Source: Zobellia amurskyensis (GTDB lineage Bacteria; Bacteroidota; Bacteroidia; Flavobacteriales; Flavobacteriaceae). From it: a stretch of DNA of 64,000 bases. Shown piece after piece: positions 29,245 to 38,199 of this stretch. The notes below the pieces were generated by a model, which saw nothing but the letters and a program-made list of their open reading frames with translations, made no database searches and was not told where the DNA came from. Each line of letters opens with the position of its first letter. The first letter of the stretch is position 1. The position numbers and the translations under genes are program-made. Where the stretch lies: NCBI RefSeq assembly GCF_009725985.1, contig NZ_RCNR01000009.1, forward strand, positions 1 to 64,000, in the 5' to 3' direction.

Positions 29245-29289
29245 AATCCCCATAAACAAATTAGACTAACCAAATTGTTTATAGGGATT
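29245..29289 (-). terminator. Terminator hairpin between convergent TPM and der genes
   Basis: 15-bp inverted repeat: AATCCCCATAAACAA (29245-29259) against TTGTTTATAGGGATT (29275-29289), one wobble, 15-base loop. On the minus strand it ends in TTTTG, fitting der termination; it may also stop the rightward TPM transcript. Confidence 0.65.
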
Positions 29290-29332
29290 ATATAAGTCTC
29301 TAAAACGAGGGTAACTAATTAAAAATCCCCCA

Positions 29333-30637
29333 CTATTTCTTCCTCATATAAATTGTAACCGGCACACCATTAAAATCAAAGTTTTCCCTCAATTTATTCT
29401 CTAAAAACCTTTTATAGGGTTCCCGAACGTATTGCGGCAAATTACAGAAAAACGCAAACTGAGGATAGTTAGTGGGTAACTGCGTAATATATTTGATTTT
29501 AACGTACTTGTCCTTGTAAGCAGGTGGTGGCGTGCGCTCTATAACGGACAACATTACATCATTAAGCTTACGGGTCTTTATCTTCTTAGAACGACGTTGA
29601 TATACTTCTACAGCCGTTTCAATGGCTTTGTAGATACGTTGTTTTGTCAATGCCGATATAAAGAGAATAGGTACATCTACAAACGGCTCCATCGCTTTTT
29701 GAATGCGTTGGGTGTATTGTTTCATGGTATTGGTCTCCTTATCCTCTATTAAATCCCACTTGTTTACCAAGATTACGATACCCTTATTGTTACGTTGTGC
29801 CAACCAGAAAATATTTTCTACCTGACCATCAAAACCACGAGTAGCATCGAACATCAACAAACAAACATCACAATGCTCAATAGCACGAACGGAACGCATT
29901 ACAGAATAAAATTCCAGATTCTCCTTTACCTTGGCCTTTCTTCTGATACCTGCAGTATCAACAATATTAAAATCAAAACCAAAACGGTTATATTTTACAT
30001 CTATACTATCTCTGGTAGTACCGGCAATATCCGTAACAATGTAACGGTCCTCACCAATTAAGGCATTTATAAATGATGATTTACCTGCATTTGGCCTTCC
30101 TACTACCGCAAATCTAGGCAGCTCACTTTCTTCTTCAACATGCTCTGGAAGCACCTCTATTAGTGCATCTAGCAACTCACCTGTACCACTACCATTAATA
30201 CTGGAAAGCGTAAAGTATTCTCCAAGGCCTAAAGAATAAAATTCTACGGCATCTTCTGCACGCTTGGCATTATCTACTTTATTCACAGCTAAGAAAACAG
30301 GTTTTTTAACCCTACGGAGCAAATTGGCTACATCTTCATCCATACCCGTAACACCACTTTCTACATCTACCATAAAAATTATAGCATCTGCTTCATCAAT
30401 AGCAAGTTCTACCTGCTTATCAATTTCCTGCTCAAAAATATCATCGCTACCTTGTACATAGCCGCCTGTATCTATTAAAGAAAACTCTTTTCCATTCCAA
30501 TCACTCTTCCCATAATGACGATCACGGGTAACCCCACTCACGGCATCAGTAATAGCTTCCCTTCGTTGAATCAAACGGTTAAAAAACGTGGATTTCCCTA
30601 CATTCGGTCTCCCTACAACAGCTACAATAGCACTCAT
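29333..30637 (-). CDS. der: Ribosome assembly GTPase Der (EngA)
   Basis: Protein of 434 residues with two tandem GTPase domains: [14 protein letters not shown] near residue 8 and [14 protein letters not shown] near 180, each followed by DTGG or DTAG and NKVD/NKWD motifs. A C-terminal KH-like domain ([18 protein letters not shown]) completes it. It is needed for 50S subunit maturation. Length is standard. The gene stands alone on the minus strand. Confidence 0.96.
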   Translation of the reverse strand: MSAIVAVVGRPNVGKSTFFNRLIQRREAITDAVSGVTRDRHYGKSDWNGKEFSLIDTGGYVQGSDDIFEQEIDKQVELAIDEADAIIFMVDVESGVTGMDEDVANLLRRVKKPVFLAVNKVDNAKRAEDAVEFYSLGLGEYFTLSSINGSGTGELLDALIEVLPEHVEEESELPRFAVVGRPNAGKSSFINALIGEDRYIVTDIAGTTRDSIDVKYNRFGFDFNIVDTAGIRRKAKVKENLEFYSVMRSVRAIEHCDVCLLMFDATRGFDGQVENIFWLAQRNNKGIVILVNKWDLIEDKETNTMKQYTQRIQKAMEPFVDVPILFISALTKQRIYKAIETAVEVYQRRSKKIKTRKLNDVMLSVIERTPPPAYKDKYVKIKYITQLPTNYPQFAFFCNLPQYVREPYKRFLENKLRENFDFNGVPVTIYMRKK

Positions 30638-30716
30638 ACTTCCTAAATTTGCTGCAAAAATAGTATTAATCCTGATGGAATCGTAATTCTAATCAACTAA
30701 TCGTAAGTAAATTAAA

Positions 30717-30759
30717 AATAGAAACCCCAAATTTCGTACTGAAATTTAGGGTTTCTATT
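30717..30759 (-). terminator. Terminator of the choice-of-anchor I lipoprotein gene
   Basis: 19-bp stem with one mismatch (30717-30735 against 30741-30759), 5-base loop. On the minus strand it is followed by TTTTTAAT. It lies 22 bases past the stop of the upstream minus-strand gene. Confidence 0.8.
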
Positions 30760-30781
30760 ATTTTGCGCGGCTTAAAACCCG

Positions 30782-32314
30782 CTATTTTATTTCATAAATT
30801 GAAATTGTATTAGACACCTCATTTGTGATTACCAACAAGTTCTCACCGTTAGGCGACTCATCTGCAGGGATAACCAAAAGACCTTCTGGGGCCACATCTT
30901 GTGTATTGAAAATCCACTTTAAAAACTCAGGAGCCGAAGGCTGGCTAATATCGTACACCATGGCCCCACCTGTTCTTTCCAAACCTACGAACAACAACGT
31001 AGATTCGCCTATTTTAAGAGTTGTAACAGATTCAGGTTCCGCCCCCTTATCATCACTTCGCCCATCTGCTTCACCCTCATCATTATTGAACAATGCAGGA
31101 GCGATTTCCAAAGTCCTTCTTCCTATATCATCACCACTATCATACACCACTTGCCCTTGGGGACTCCAGATGGTAAATGATCGTGCACCGTAGGAATAGA
31201 TTTTATCAAAATCACCATCTCCGTCCGTGTCACCATTAGCCGTCGTGGTTTTCAATCTTCCTAAATTTTCATCAGCTTGAAGTTCATCGGCATTAGGAAA
31301 AGCTGTAGTATCCAACTCCAAGTCTTTTACCCTTTCTTCTTCAGAATAGCCATCATAGTCACGAGAGTCACCTTCGTTAGCAGAAATAATATAACCTGCC
31401 CCACCTATCTGAGCATACGTAATGGCATCAGGCATATAAAAACCAAGAACAGGCCACGTTTTAAAGTTCCCAACTATATCGTCCTTATTACTGGCATCCA
31501 TAGAGTTTTCTGCAAGTGAATGGTCTTTTACACCCAAACCAAAAACATCGATCAAGGCCATTGCAGTTAAATCAACTACCGCCATACCGTTATTCTCTTG
31601 CAAACTGATGTATGCATATTTACTGTCTTCTGAAACAGCAACATATTCCGGTTCAATATCTTGTGCAACCGTAGCGCCAGGTCCAAAAACCCTAAAATCA
31701 TTACCTATAGATTGCCCGTTGTAATTGGTAAAGAACAACGTATTCACTTCGTTCTCTGCCACTTCTATTACGCTGATCGAACCTTCTGGATCCACTGTAT
31801 AATCATCATTAGGCTCGCCTTCGTTGGCCGAAATAATATACTTGCCATCTGGACTGAAAGTAACCATATCCGGCAATGCACCAACAGGGTAAGAATTCAC
31901 CAAGTTCATAGTCTTGGTATCATATACCTCAATTGTGCCGTCTGCTTGCTTATTTTCATTTTCAACGGCAATAGCCAGTAGGCCATTGTGAACCGCTACA
32001 CTATTTGGGGTCCCCATTAAAGCTATAGAAGTTTGTTTTGACGGAACGGAAGGTTGAGAAATATCCCAAACAGAAACTTCTCCTTCTACAGGATTAACTA
32101 CGAATAGCTTACCAGTTTCAGAATCGTACGCACTAATTTCGGCAAAGCCTTCATCACCGGAACCATTAACGAAACCACCAATTTTGGTAAAGGTGAGTTC
32201 CGAGGTCTTTACTATTGGGTCTTCATCAGGATGACCAACAAGGTCTTCTAACTTTTCACAGGAAAAAGTAGTTATTGCAATAAGGGTAAGCGAAATGCTT
32301 TTAAAATTTTTCAT
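30782..32314 (-). CDS. Choice-of-anchor I family beta-propeller lipoprotein
   Basis: Lipoprotein of about 510 residues; the ATG at 32314 is preferred over a TTG two codons earlier and gives a lipobox TFSC near residue 17-20. The body is a beta-propeller: repeats such as GTPNSVAVHNGLLAIAVENE, PDMVTFSPDGKYIISANEGE and PESVTTLKIGESTLLFVGLE. Together with the Asp-rich DGDGDFDKI calcium-type loop these match choice-of-anchor I proteins, related to extracellular alkaline-phosphatase-like or phytase-like propellers. The exact activity is unknown. Confidence 0.85.
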   Translation of the reverse strand: MKNFKSISLTLIAITTFSCEKLEDLVGHPDEDPIVKTSELTFTKIGGFVNGSGDEGFAEISAYDSETGKLFVVNPVEGEVSVWDISQPSVPSKQTSIALMGTPNSVAVHNGLLAIAVENENKQADGTIEVYDTKTMNLVNSYPVGALPDMVTFSPDGKYIISANEGEPNDDYTVDPEGSISVIEVAENEVNTLFFTNYNGQSIGNDFRVFGPGATVAQDIEPEYVAVSEDSKYAYISLQENNGMAVVDLTAMALIDVFGLGVKDHSLAENSMDASNKDDIVGNFKTWPVLGFYMPDAITYAQIGGAGYIISANEGDSRDYDGYSEEERVKDLELDTTAFPNADELQADENLGRLKTTTANGDTDGDGDFDKIYSYGARSFTIWSPQGQVVYDSGDDIGRRTLEIAPALFNNDEGEADGRSDDKGAEPESVTTLKIGESTLLFVGLERTGGAMVYDISQPSAPEFLKWIFNTQDVAPEGLLVIPADESPNGENLLVITNEVSNTISIYEIK

Positions 32315-32421
32315 CTTCAAGGTTGGTTATTAATCGCCAAAGATGAAATACCGAGGTCACTTAAATGTTAGCTTAAGAATAACCAATGTTTAAAAGAACG
32401 CTACTAAATAGTTAAGATGTT

Positions 32422-33306
32422 TTAGTTATTGTAACCAAACCGTTTTAGCTGACGCGCATCACTACGCCAGTTTTTATTGACCTTTACGTACAGTTCTAAA
32501 TGCACCTGCTTGCCAAAAAACTTCTCAAGGTCTTTACGAGACTCTACCCCTACCCTTTTAAGGGCACTACCTTTATGACCAATAATGATACCTTTTTGCG
32601 AATCACGTTCTACCATGATAACCGCTCTCATTCTAATGATGTCTTCATCTTCAAAGAATTCTTCGGTATCGATTTCCACAGAGTAAGGAATCTCCTTTTT
32701 GTAGTGCATTAAGATTTTCTCGCGAATAGTCTCGTTTACAAAAAACCGTTCGGGCTTATCTGTCAATTGATCTTTAGGGTAATATGCAGGCGCTTCTGGA
32801 AGAAGCTCTATAATACGTTCAAAAATGTTCTTGATATTGAAGTTTGATAGTGCCGAAATTGGATGTAATTCTACCGTAGGAAGCATTTCCTGCCAATATT
32901 GCACTTGTTCCTCCAGTAATTCCTGCGTAGTGATATCTACTTTATTCAGCAGTAACAAAACCGGAATCTTACTGTTCTTTATTTTTTCGAAAAAAGCTTC
33001 ATCCTTTAAAGCTTTTTCACCTATCTCCACCATGTACAAAAGTACATCCGCATCTTCAAAAGCAGACTTCACAAAATTCATCATAGAAGATTGCAGTTCG
33101 TACGCTGGCTTAATGATACCCGGAGTATCCGAAAGAATCACCTGAAAATCATCACCATTAACAATACCCAAAATACGGTGCCTTGTGGTCTGTGCCTTAG
33201 AGGTAATTATAGATAATTTCTCGCCCACAAAGGCATTCATTAAAGTAGACTTCCCCACATTGGGATTCCCTATGATATTTACAAATCCAGATTTATGATT
33301 TCCCAT
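32422..33306 (-). CDS. era: GTPase Era
   Basis: Protein of 294 residues with one GTPase domain (GNPNVGKSTLMNAF near 11, DTPGI near 60, NKVD near 122) and a C-terminal KH domain (VERDSQKGIIIGHKGSALKRV). It binds the 3' end of 16S rRNA and helps 30S assembly. It follows the TrmH-type gene by ten bases on the minus strand, so symporter, methyltransferase and era may share a transcript. Confidence 0.96.
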   Translation of the reverse strand: MGNHKSGFVNIIGNPNVGKSTLMNAFVGEKLSIITSKAQTTRHRILGIVNGDDFQVILSDTPGIIKPAYELQSSMMNFVKSAFEDADVLLYMVEIGEKALKDEAFFEKIKNSKIPVLLLLNKVDITTQELLEEQVQYWQEMLPTVELHPISALSNFNIKNIFERIIELLPEAPAYYPKDQLTDKPERFFVNETIREKILMHYKKEIPYSVEIDTEEFFEDEDIIRMRAVIMVERDSQKGIIIGHKGSALKRVGVESRKDLEKFFGKQVHLELYVKVNKNWRSDARQLKRFGYNN

Positions 33307-33316
33307 ACTTTATCTT

Positions 33317-33781
33317 TTAACGCATTCGCGGTTTTGATAGATTCCTATCATACATAACAATACTTCCGGCTACGGCAACATTAAGGCTTTTTACCGATTT
33401 AAAACGAACCAAATAGTGCGACTTTTCACAGGCCAGGTTAGAAAGTCCGTGGTCCTCAGCTCCCAGCAAATATACGCATCGTCTCGGATGCTCAAAAGTT
33501 TCCAAGTCTACCGCATTCTCTTTCATCTCCACACCGACGAGCATAGCTCCTTTGGGCAAATTGTCATAGAATGCTTCAAACGTTTCATAATGAAAATAAG
33601 GCATGGCCTTCACCGCATGGTGCGTATCACTTGCTTGTTTGGCATATCTATTACCAATTGTGAAGATAAAACTGGCGCCCAAGTTTTGTGCAGTTCGCCA
33701 CAATACCCCTAAATTTTCAGGCGTTTTCCCATTTTGGATACCAATACCAAAAAACTCATGTTCAAAATTATCCGTGCTCAC
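33317..33781 (-). CDS. TrmH-family (SPOUT) RNA methyltransferase
   Basis: SPOUT methyltransferase of 154 residues without an N-terminal substrate domain. NPENLG-type residues (KTPENLGVLWRTAQNLGA) form the RNA/SAM motif 1. LLGAEDHGLS and SLNVAVAGSIVMYDR are motifs 2 and 3 of the trefoil knot. It adds a methyl group, probably 2'-O, to tRNA or rRNA; the target is not predictable. Its start lies inside the 3' end of the symporter gene (14-base overlap). Confidence 0.88.
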   Translation of the reverse strand: MSTDNFEHEFFGIGIQNGKTPENLGVLWRTAQNLGASFIFTIGNRYAKQASDTHHAVKAMPYFHYETFEAFYDNLPKGAMLVGVEMKENAVDLETFEHPRRCVYLLGAEDHGLSNLACEKSHYLVRFKSVKSLNVAVAGSIVMYDRNLSKPRMR

Positions 33782-35132
33782 CTCTTAACCTCTGAAAGTA
33801 TTTTTTTGCCTCTTTGTTCACCTTTGGTGCCAGCAAAAGTACGGCAATCATATTGGGTATGACCATTAATGCGTAGGAAAGATCTATTAGGTTCTTTACC
33901 AAATCCAAAGAAGCTACGGCAGCAAATACAATCATAAGTACAAAATACCAGTTATAAAACCTCCCGATTTTTGCATTGGTCAAGAAAGAAAGACACTTTA
34001 CACCGTAGTACGAATAGGTAAACAAAGTAGAAAAGGCGAATGCCGTAACAATTATCATGAGCAAAATATCGCCATAACCAAATAGTGTGGTCTCAAATGC
34101 CGAAAGTGTCATAACAATCCCGCTTCCATCTTCTAGGTATGCACCACTCAAAATAATGACCACGGCAGTAAATGTACATACCAAAATAGTGTCAATAAAA
34201 GGGCCGAGCATTGCCACCAATCCTTCTTTAATAGGGTTATCGGTTTTTGACTGTCCGTGGTACATAGGTGCACTACCCAAACCTGCTTCATTTGAGAACA
34301 TAGCCCTACGAACCCCAATAATGACCAGTCCCCAAAAGCCTCCCGTAACAACGGACTTAAAATTCCATGCTTCCGTAATTATCAGCTTTAAAGACGGAAT
34401 TATTTGTGAAGCGTTCAAGACCATAACCACAACCACAGCTATTAAATAAACCAATACCATAAACGGTACAATTGCCGATGCCACCTTGGCTATCTTGGTA
34501 AGTCCGCCAAAAATCACAAATGAGGTAACCACTGCCAGTATTACTCCTATGGCCAACTTCCAGTTCAATTCGCTCATTTGAAAAAGTGTTTCAGATGGCT
34601 CAACTACACTCATAAAAGTTTCCGTAAACTGGTTCGCCGTAAAAACGCCTAAAAAACCGAACAGACCACAGACTGCAAAGAATATGGCCAAAGGCTTTGC
34701 TTTTGGTCCCAGACCTTTTGTAATGTAATACATGGGACCACCTTGCAATTTACCATCGGAATCCGTACTACGAAACATTATGGCGAGACTACAAGAATAA
34801 AACTTGATACACATGCCAATGAGTGCTGTAACCCAAATCCAAAAGACTACACCTGGGCCACCATCGTGAATAGCAATAGCTACCCCTGAGATATTACCCA
34901 GACCTACTGTTGCCGCCACTGCTGCCGATAGTGCTTGAAAAGAACTTACATCTCCTTCGGACTTATCATTATCATATTTACCTGCCGTTATAGCAATGGC
35001 ATGACCAAAGTACCTATATGGTAAAAATTTAGAATAGAAGACCAAAAAAAGCCCCCCACCTATAAGTAAAAGAAACATGGGCCATTCCGTGTAAGGCAGC
35101 GCCGCAGAAATAAAATCGTTTATTGTATCCAT
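33768..35132 (-). CDS. AGCS-family alanine/glycine:cation symporter
   Basis: Inner-membrane protein of 454 residues with about 11 helices. The family stretches GLGNISGVAIAIHDGGPGVVFWIW near residue 78 and GGPMYYITKGLG near 130, and the SNEAGLGSAPMYHGQSKTDNP block near 280, identify the alanine or glycine:cation symporter family. It imports alanine or glycine with Na+ or H+. It heads a minus-strand run with the methyltransferase and era. Confidence 0.93.
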   Translation of the reverse strand: MDTINDFISAALPYTEWPMFLLLIGGGLFLVFYSKFLPYRYFGHAIAITAGKYDNDKSEGDVSSFQALSAAVAATVGLGNISGVAIAIHDGGPGVVFWIWVTALIGMCIKFYSCSLAIMFRSTDSDGKLQGGPMYYITKGLGPKAKPLAIFFAVCGLFGFLGVFTANQFTETFMSVVEPSETLFQMSELNWKLAIGVILAVVTSFVIFGGLTKIAKVASAIVPFMVLVYLIAVVVVMVLNASQIIPSLKLIITEAWNFKSVVTGGFWGLVIIGVRRAMFSNEAGLGSAPMYHGQSKTDNPIKEGLVAMLGPFIDTILVCTFTAVVIILSGAYLEDGSGIVMTLSAFETTLFGYGDILLMIIVTAFAFSTLFTYSYYGVKCLSFLTNAKIGRFYNWYFVLMIVFAAVASLDLVKNLIDLSYALMVIPNMIAVLLLAPKVNKEAKKYFQRLRGEHG

Positions 35133-35207
35133 AAATAGGCTTGCAAGTCCCGAAGGTATGGAATTTGGATATTTTTTAGGGTATGCTCAAAAAGATTCTG
35201 CTCTAAG

Positions 35208-35240
35208 TTTGGAATTAAATAAAAAACAGTTGTATATTTG
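35208..35240 (+). promoter_or_regulatory. Promoter of tRNA-fMet
   Basis: Consensus flavobacterial promoter: TTTG at 35208-35211, a 21-base spacer, then TATATTTG (TAnnTTTG) at 35233-35240, 85 bases before the tRNA. Confidence 0.7.
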
Positions 35241-35324
35241 CAGCCCGTTACAAATAGTAGCGCACCTTTATCTCGTCAGCGTAATGACCTGAAGTTGCAA
35301 GACAAGTGAGATAAAAACCCATAT

Positions 35325-35397
<73 letters not shown>

Positions 35398-35403
35398 CTA
35401 AGT

Positions 35404-35439
35404 AAAAAGGCTTCTGATTTCTCAGAAGCCTTTTTTTTT
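35404..35439 (+). terminator. Terminator of tRNA-fMet
   Basis: 14-bp stem AAAAAGGCTTCTGA (35404-35417) against TCAGAAGCCTTTTT (35422-35435), 4-base loop, then T. Confidence 0.9.
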
Positions 35440-35468
35440 ATGCCTTGTATTTCTTTTTATTACGCTCC

Positions 35469-35625
35469 GCTAACAAAAAAACACCACCTACTAAGCGTTT
35501 GTAAAGGTTCATTATACGTATAATAATTTCTTATTTTCCTACATACATTGGCAGTATCTAAGATTTGAGTAAATTACCGTTAAAAGAGATGTATAGCAAT
35601 TAGTTGCTTTATACAATTGTTAGCC
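35469..35625 (+). repeat. attC-like site 0, partial (array start)
   Basis: GCTAACAA at 35469-35476 and TTGTTAGC at 35618-35625 are exact reverse complements about 150 bases apart, as R'' and R' ends of an attC site would be. The right arm (TTTATACAATTGTTA) resembles the right ends of the two better sites downstream. The left arm does not pair with it well, so this may be an eroded or hybrid junction. It marks the left border of the TA cassette. Confidence 0.4.
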
Positions 35626-35670
35626 ACAATACTGAAAAAATTATACTTACGGAAAATAACCGTACAATTA

Positions 35671-35702
35671 TTTGTTTAGTACGTATTTTAAACGTACATT
35701 TG
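35671..35702 (+). promoter_or_regulatory. Promoter with overlapping operator for the toxin-antitoxin pair
   Basis: TTTG (35671-35674), 20-base spacer, TACATTTG (35695-35702): a near-perfect Bacteroidota promoter 22 bases before the antitoxin ATG. The spacer holds an inverted repeat, GTACGT (35679-35684) and ACGTAC (35692-35697), whose right arm runs into the -7 box. A further CGTAC half-site lies at 35661. Binding of a DUF1778 ribbon-helix-helix dimer would block the polymerase, as in other autoregulated TA operons. Confidence 0.7.
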
Positions 35703-35723
35703 ATTTCAATATAATTTATAATT

Positions 35724-36014
35724 ATGGCAACAAAAGAACTAAAACAGAACAAAGCGAGATTTGATACTCGTATATCAAAAGAACAAAAAGTGTTTTTTGA
35801 AAGAGCTGCACGCGTTGGTGGATACAGAAGTTTAACCGATTTTGTCGTCTTAACAGTTCAAGAAAAAGCGAAAGAAATTATTTCAGAAAAAGAGCAGATT
35901 ATTGCGTCAAAAAGAGATAGTGAAATATTCTTTGATGCAATCACTAATTCACCGAAAGCAAATAAAAATCTTATCAATGCTGCGAATGAATACAAAGCTC
36001 TTCAAGCTCAATGA
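35724..36014 (+). CDS. DUF1778-family antitoxin (ribbon-helix-helix)
   Basis: Protein of 96 residues. The N-terminal RFDTRISKEQKVFFERAARVGGYRSLTDFV stretch (about residues 12-42) is a DUF1778 ribbon-helix-helix DNA-binding domain; the C-terminal tail (DAITNSPKANKNLINAAN) would wrap and block the partner acetyltransferase, as in TacA. It overlaps the toxin gene by four bases (ATGA). Promoter and operator fit autoregulation. It lies in the first cassette of the array. Confidence 0.9.
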   Translation: MATKELKQNKARFDTRISKEQKVFFERAARVGGYRSLTDFVVLTVQEKAKEIISEKEQIIASKRDSEIFFDAITNSPKANKNLINAANEYKALQAQ

Positions 36015-36514
36015 AGGAAATAACCGAAAATCTAAATTCCGCCCATAGAAAAAAAGAATTTTCGTGTGGAAAAGATATGCTTGATGATTATTTGCATAAA
36101 CAAGCTAATCAAGACATCAAAAGAAAATTATCCGCTTGCTTCGTTATAAATGATAAGGAAACTGATTTATTAAAAGGTTATTACACATTAGCAAACAACA
36201 GTATATCCCAAGAACTAATTCCAAGCGAATTTCAAAAGAAACTTCCGAATTCATACAAGTCAATTCCCACTACTCTACTTGGACGTTTGGCAATAGATAA
36301 TAGATTTCAAAAGAAAGGAATTGGAAAACTATTACTAATAGATGCCTTAAAAAGGAGTTACGAAATTTCAAAAAGTGTTGGTTCATTTGCCGTTGTAGTT
36401 GACCCAATCGATGAAGAGGCTGAAAGATTTTATGATAAATATGGATTCATTAAATTACCAGATAGCGGAAAAATGTTTTTACCAATGAACACAATAAAAG
36501 GTCTATTCGAGTGA
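36011..36514 (+). CDS. GNAT-family toxin (TacT-like acetyltransferase)
   Basis: GNAT protein of 167 residues. The acetyl-CoA loop RLAIDNRFQKKGIGKLLLIDAL near 98-120 has the R/Q-x-x-G-x-G/A motif. The CKDML-type start (FSCGKDMLDDYLHKQA) and the final F-YDKYGFIKLP are typical of TacT/AtaT toxins, which acetylate aminoacyl-tRNA and stop translation. It is the second gene of the DUF1778/GNAT pair. The attC-like R'' (TGTGGCTAACAA) begins seven bases after its stop, as expected for a compact integron cassette. Confidence 0.9.
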   Translation: MKEITENLNSAHRKKEFSCGKDMLDDYLHKQANQDIKRKLSACFVINDKETDLLKGYYTLANNSISQELIPSEFQKKLPNSYKSIPTTLLGRLAIDNRFQKKGIGKLLLIDALKRSYEISKSVGSFAVVVDPIDEEAERFYDKYGFIKLPDSGKMFLPMNTIKGLFE

Positions 36515-36580
36515 AAGTACTGTGGCTAACAACGGTAACCGTTGCACAAGCCGTTGATTCTCCACGGACCGGATTCATAT

Positions 36581-36604
36581 AAGCCTCTTTACGGGGCTTT
36601 TTTT
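36581..36604 (+). terminator. Inward-facing terminator at the left IS1182 end
   Basis: AAGCCTC / GGGGCTT stem (36581-36587, 36593-36599) with one wobble and a T run on the plus strand. It would stop transcripts coming from the TA genes before they run antisense through the transposase. Confidence 0.65.
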
Positions 36605-36612
36605 ATGGCGGG

Positions 36613-38199
36613 TCAGAATCGAGGCACCAAATTTAGATGCTTTATGCAAGTCCCGAACAAGTATTGAAGGGCACTTTTTGCCAAGGATGCCAAATCAAGC
36701 CGTCCCGCCCCACTTTTGGAACGTTTCCGTTCGAACTTCAGGTACTTTTTAAGATTATAGGCCATGGCCGAGAGGTGCATCACCTTGTTCGCCTGTTCGA
36801 GCCCTATCGTGTTCACCTTCCTCATGCCCATGAACTGGGTCAAGGTTCCAAAAACAGGCTCCACCGTACTCTGTCGTTTCCCTTTCATATACTTGCCCTG
36901 TTCGCTGTTCACCCTTTTGATGTTTCGCTCGTACTCCGCACGGTAGTAGGTGACCGAAAATTGTTTTTCGTTCACCTTGCCCAGACATGTGGATTTCAAC
37001 GGGCAGCCCTTACAGATCAGGCTCGATGCGCGGTACGCTTTCTTTTTCGTACCCGTACGGTGATCCTTGAATACCTTTCTGAACGGAATCACCTTTTCCT
37101 GTGGACACACGTAATGGTCTTCGGTCTTGTTATAGGTGAAGCCGTCCGGGCCGCCCTTGTACGTGCCATGGGGCGGAATGAAACTCTTTAGCCCGATTCC
37201 CTCTAGAAAGGCATAGTTCTCGCCACTGCTATACCCGGTGTCCGCTACGCAGTTCTCCCAGACCAGGCCCTGCTTCCACAACCTTCTTTGTAGGCGTTTT
37301 ACGATGTCGGGCAACTGTTGGTTGTCCTTCCCGTCCGCATGGTACGCCCTGATGTCCGTAATGACGTGGTGGGCCGTATCAACGCTCAATTGGCTCAGGT
37401 AGTTCAGCTTTCTGGCCTTGCCAGGTTTTACGCTGATCCTCGCATCGGGGTCCGTGGGGCTGTAATGTGTTTTGTTGCTCGTATACTTGGCCCCCTTGTT
37501 CTTGGCGCCCGGACGCTGGTCCTGGTCCTTTGCCCATTTTTTGTTCCTGCCCTTTATCGCCGCCAGTTCGTTCTTGCCCGCCGTAACGCTGCGCTGGCCT
37601 TTGTCCGACCTGTCGCCCTTGCTCTTGCGGTGCGGTTCCCCTTTGTCCATTGCGCTCAGGACACGTACCTTTCGCAGGTGTTCGTCCAGTTCCTCTTCGG
37701 GCACCTTAAGTTCCAAGGTGTCCATACTCGCATTGGCCTTCACCGGTGCGGAATCTATGGCCTGGGTATGGCCGCTCACCATGCCCTTCTCAACGCACAT
37801 TCGTAAAACCTTGGTGAAGACTTCCTCGAATACACTTTCCGGGAACAGTTGGCGCGTACGGCTTATCGTACTGTGCCAGGGGAGCTCCTCGTCTATATCG
37901 TAACCTATGAAATAAAGGATGTCCAACCGCATAGAACAATGGGCCATAAGCTTGCGGTCGCTGATAATGTTCTCCAGGTAACCCACAAGACAGAGCTTGA
38001 AGAAGACCACGGGGTCTATGCTCTTTTGGCCGCTGTTCCCGTAATAACCTTCCGTAAGACCGTAAAGGGACCGGAGTTCCAAAACCTCCTTTAACCGCCT
38101 GTAGAAATTGTTCCTCGGTATACGTTCGCTCAACTGGAAATGGGCGAACAGCTTTTCTTGATACTCCTTTTTTCCCTGCATACCTAAAGTTAACCGCAC
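36613..38199 (-). CDS. IS1182-family transposase
   Basis: DDE transposase of 528 residues. The N-terminal DUF772-like domain (NNFYRRLKEVLELRSLYGLT, KSIDPVVFFKLCLVGYLE, LPWHSTISRTRQLF) is followed by a catalytic region with QAIDSAPVKANAS and VADTGYSSGENYAFLE, a Cys-rich insertion (CKGCPLKSTCLG), and the final QGKYMKGKRQSTVEPVFGTL with the catalytic Glu. It appears full length and intact. Codon use is GC-rich compared with the neighbours. Confidence 0.93.
   Translation of the reverse strand: MRLTLGMQGKKEYQEKLFAHFQLSERIPRNNFYRRLKEVLELRSLYGLTEGYYGNSGQKSIDPVVFFKLCLVGYLENIISDRKLMAHCSMRLDILYFIGYDIDEELPWHSTISRTRQLFPESVFEEVFTKVLRMCVEKGMVSGHTQAIDSAPVKANASMDTLELKVPEEELDEHLRKVRVLSAMDKGEPHRKSKGDRSDKGQRSVTAGKNELAAIKGRNKKWAKDQDQRPGAKNKGAKYTSNKTHYSPTDPDARISVKPGKARKLNYLSQLSVDTAHHVITDIRAYHADGKDNQQLPDIVKRLQRRLWKQGLVWENCVADTGYSSGENYAFLEGIGLKSFIPPHGTYKGGPDGFTYNKTEDHYVCPQEKVIPFRKVFKDHRTGTKKKAYRASSLICKGCPLKSTCLGKVNEKQFSVTYYRAEYERNIKRVNSEQGKYMKGKRQSTVEPVFGTLTQFMGMRKVNTIGLEQANKVMHLSAMAYNLKKYLKFERKRSKSGAGRLDLASLAKSALQYLFGTCIKHLNLVPRF

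Noticed and set aside
36637-38094. Several long open frames opposite the IS1182 transposase gene
   Set aside because: They are antisense shadows created by the GC-rich codon pattern of the transposase; no family resemblance and no starts with context.
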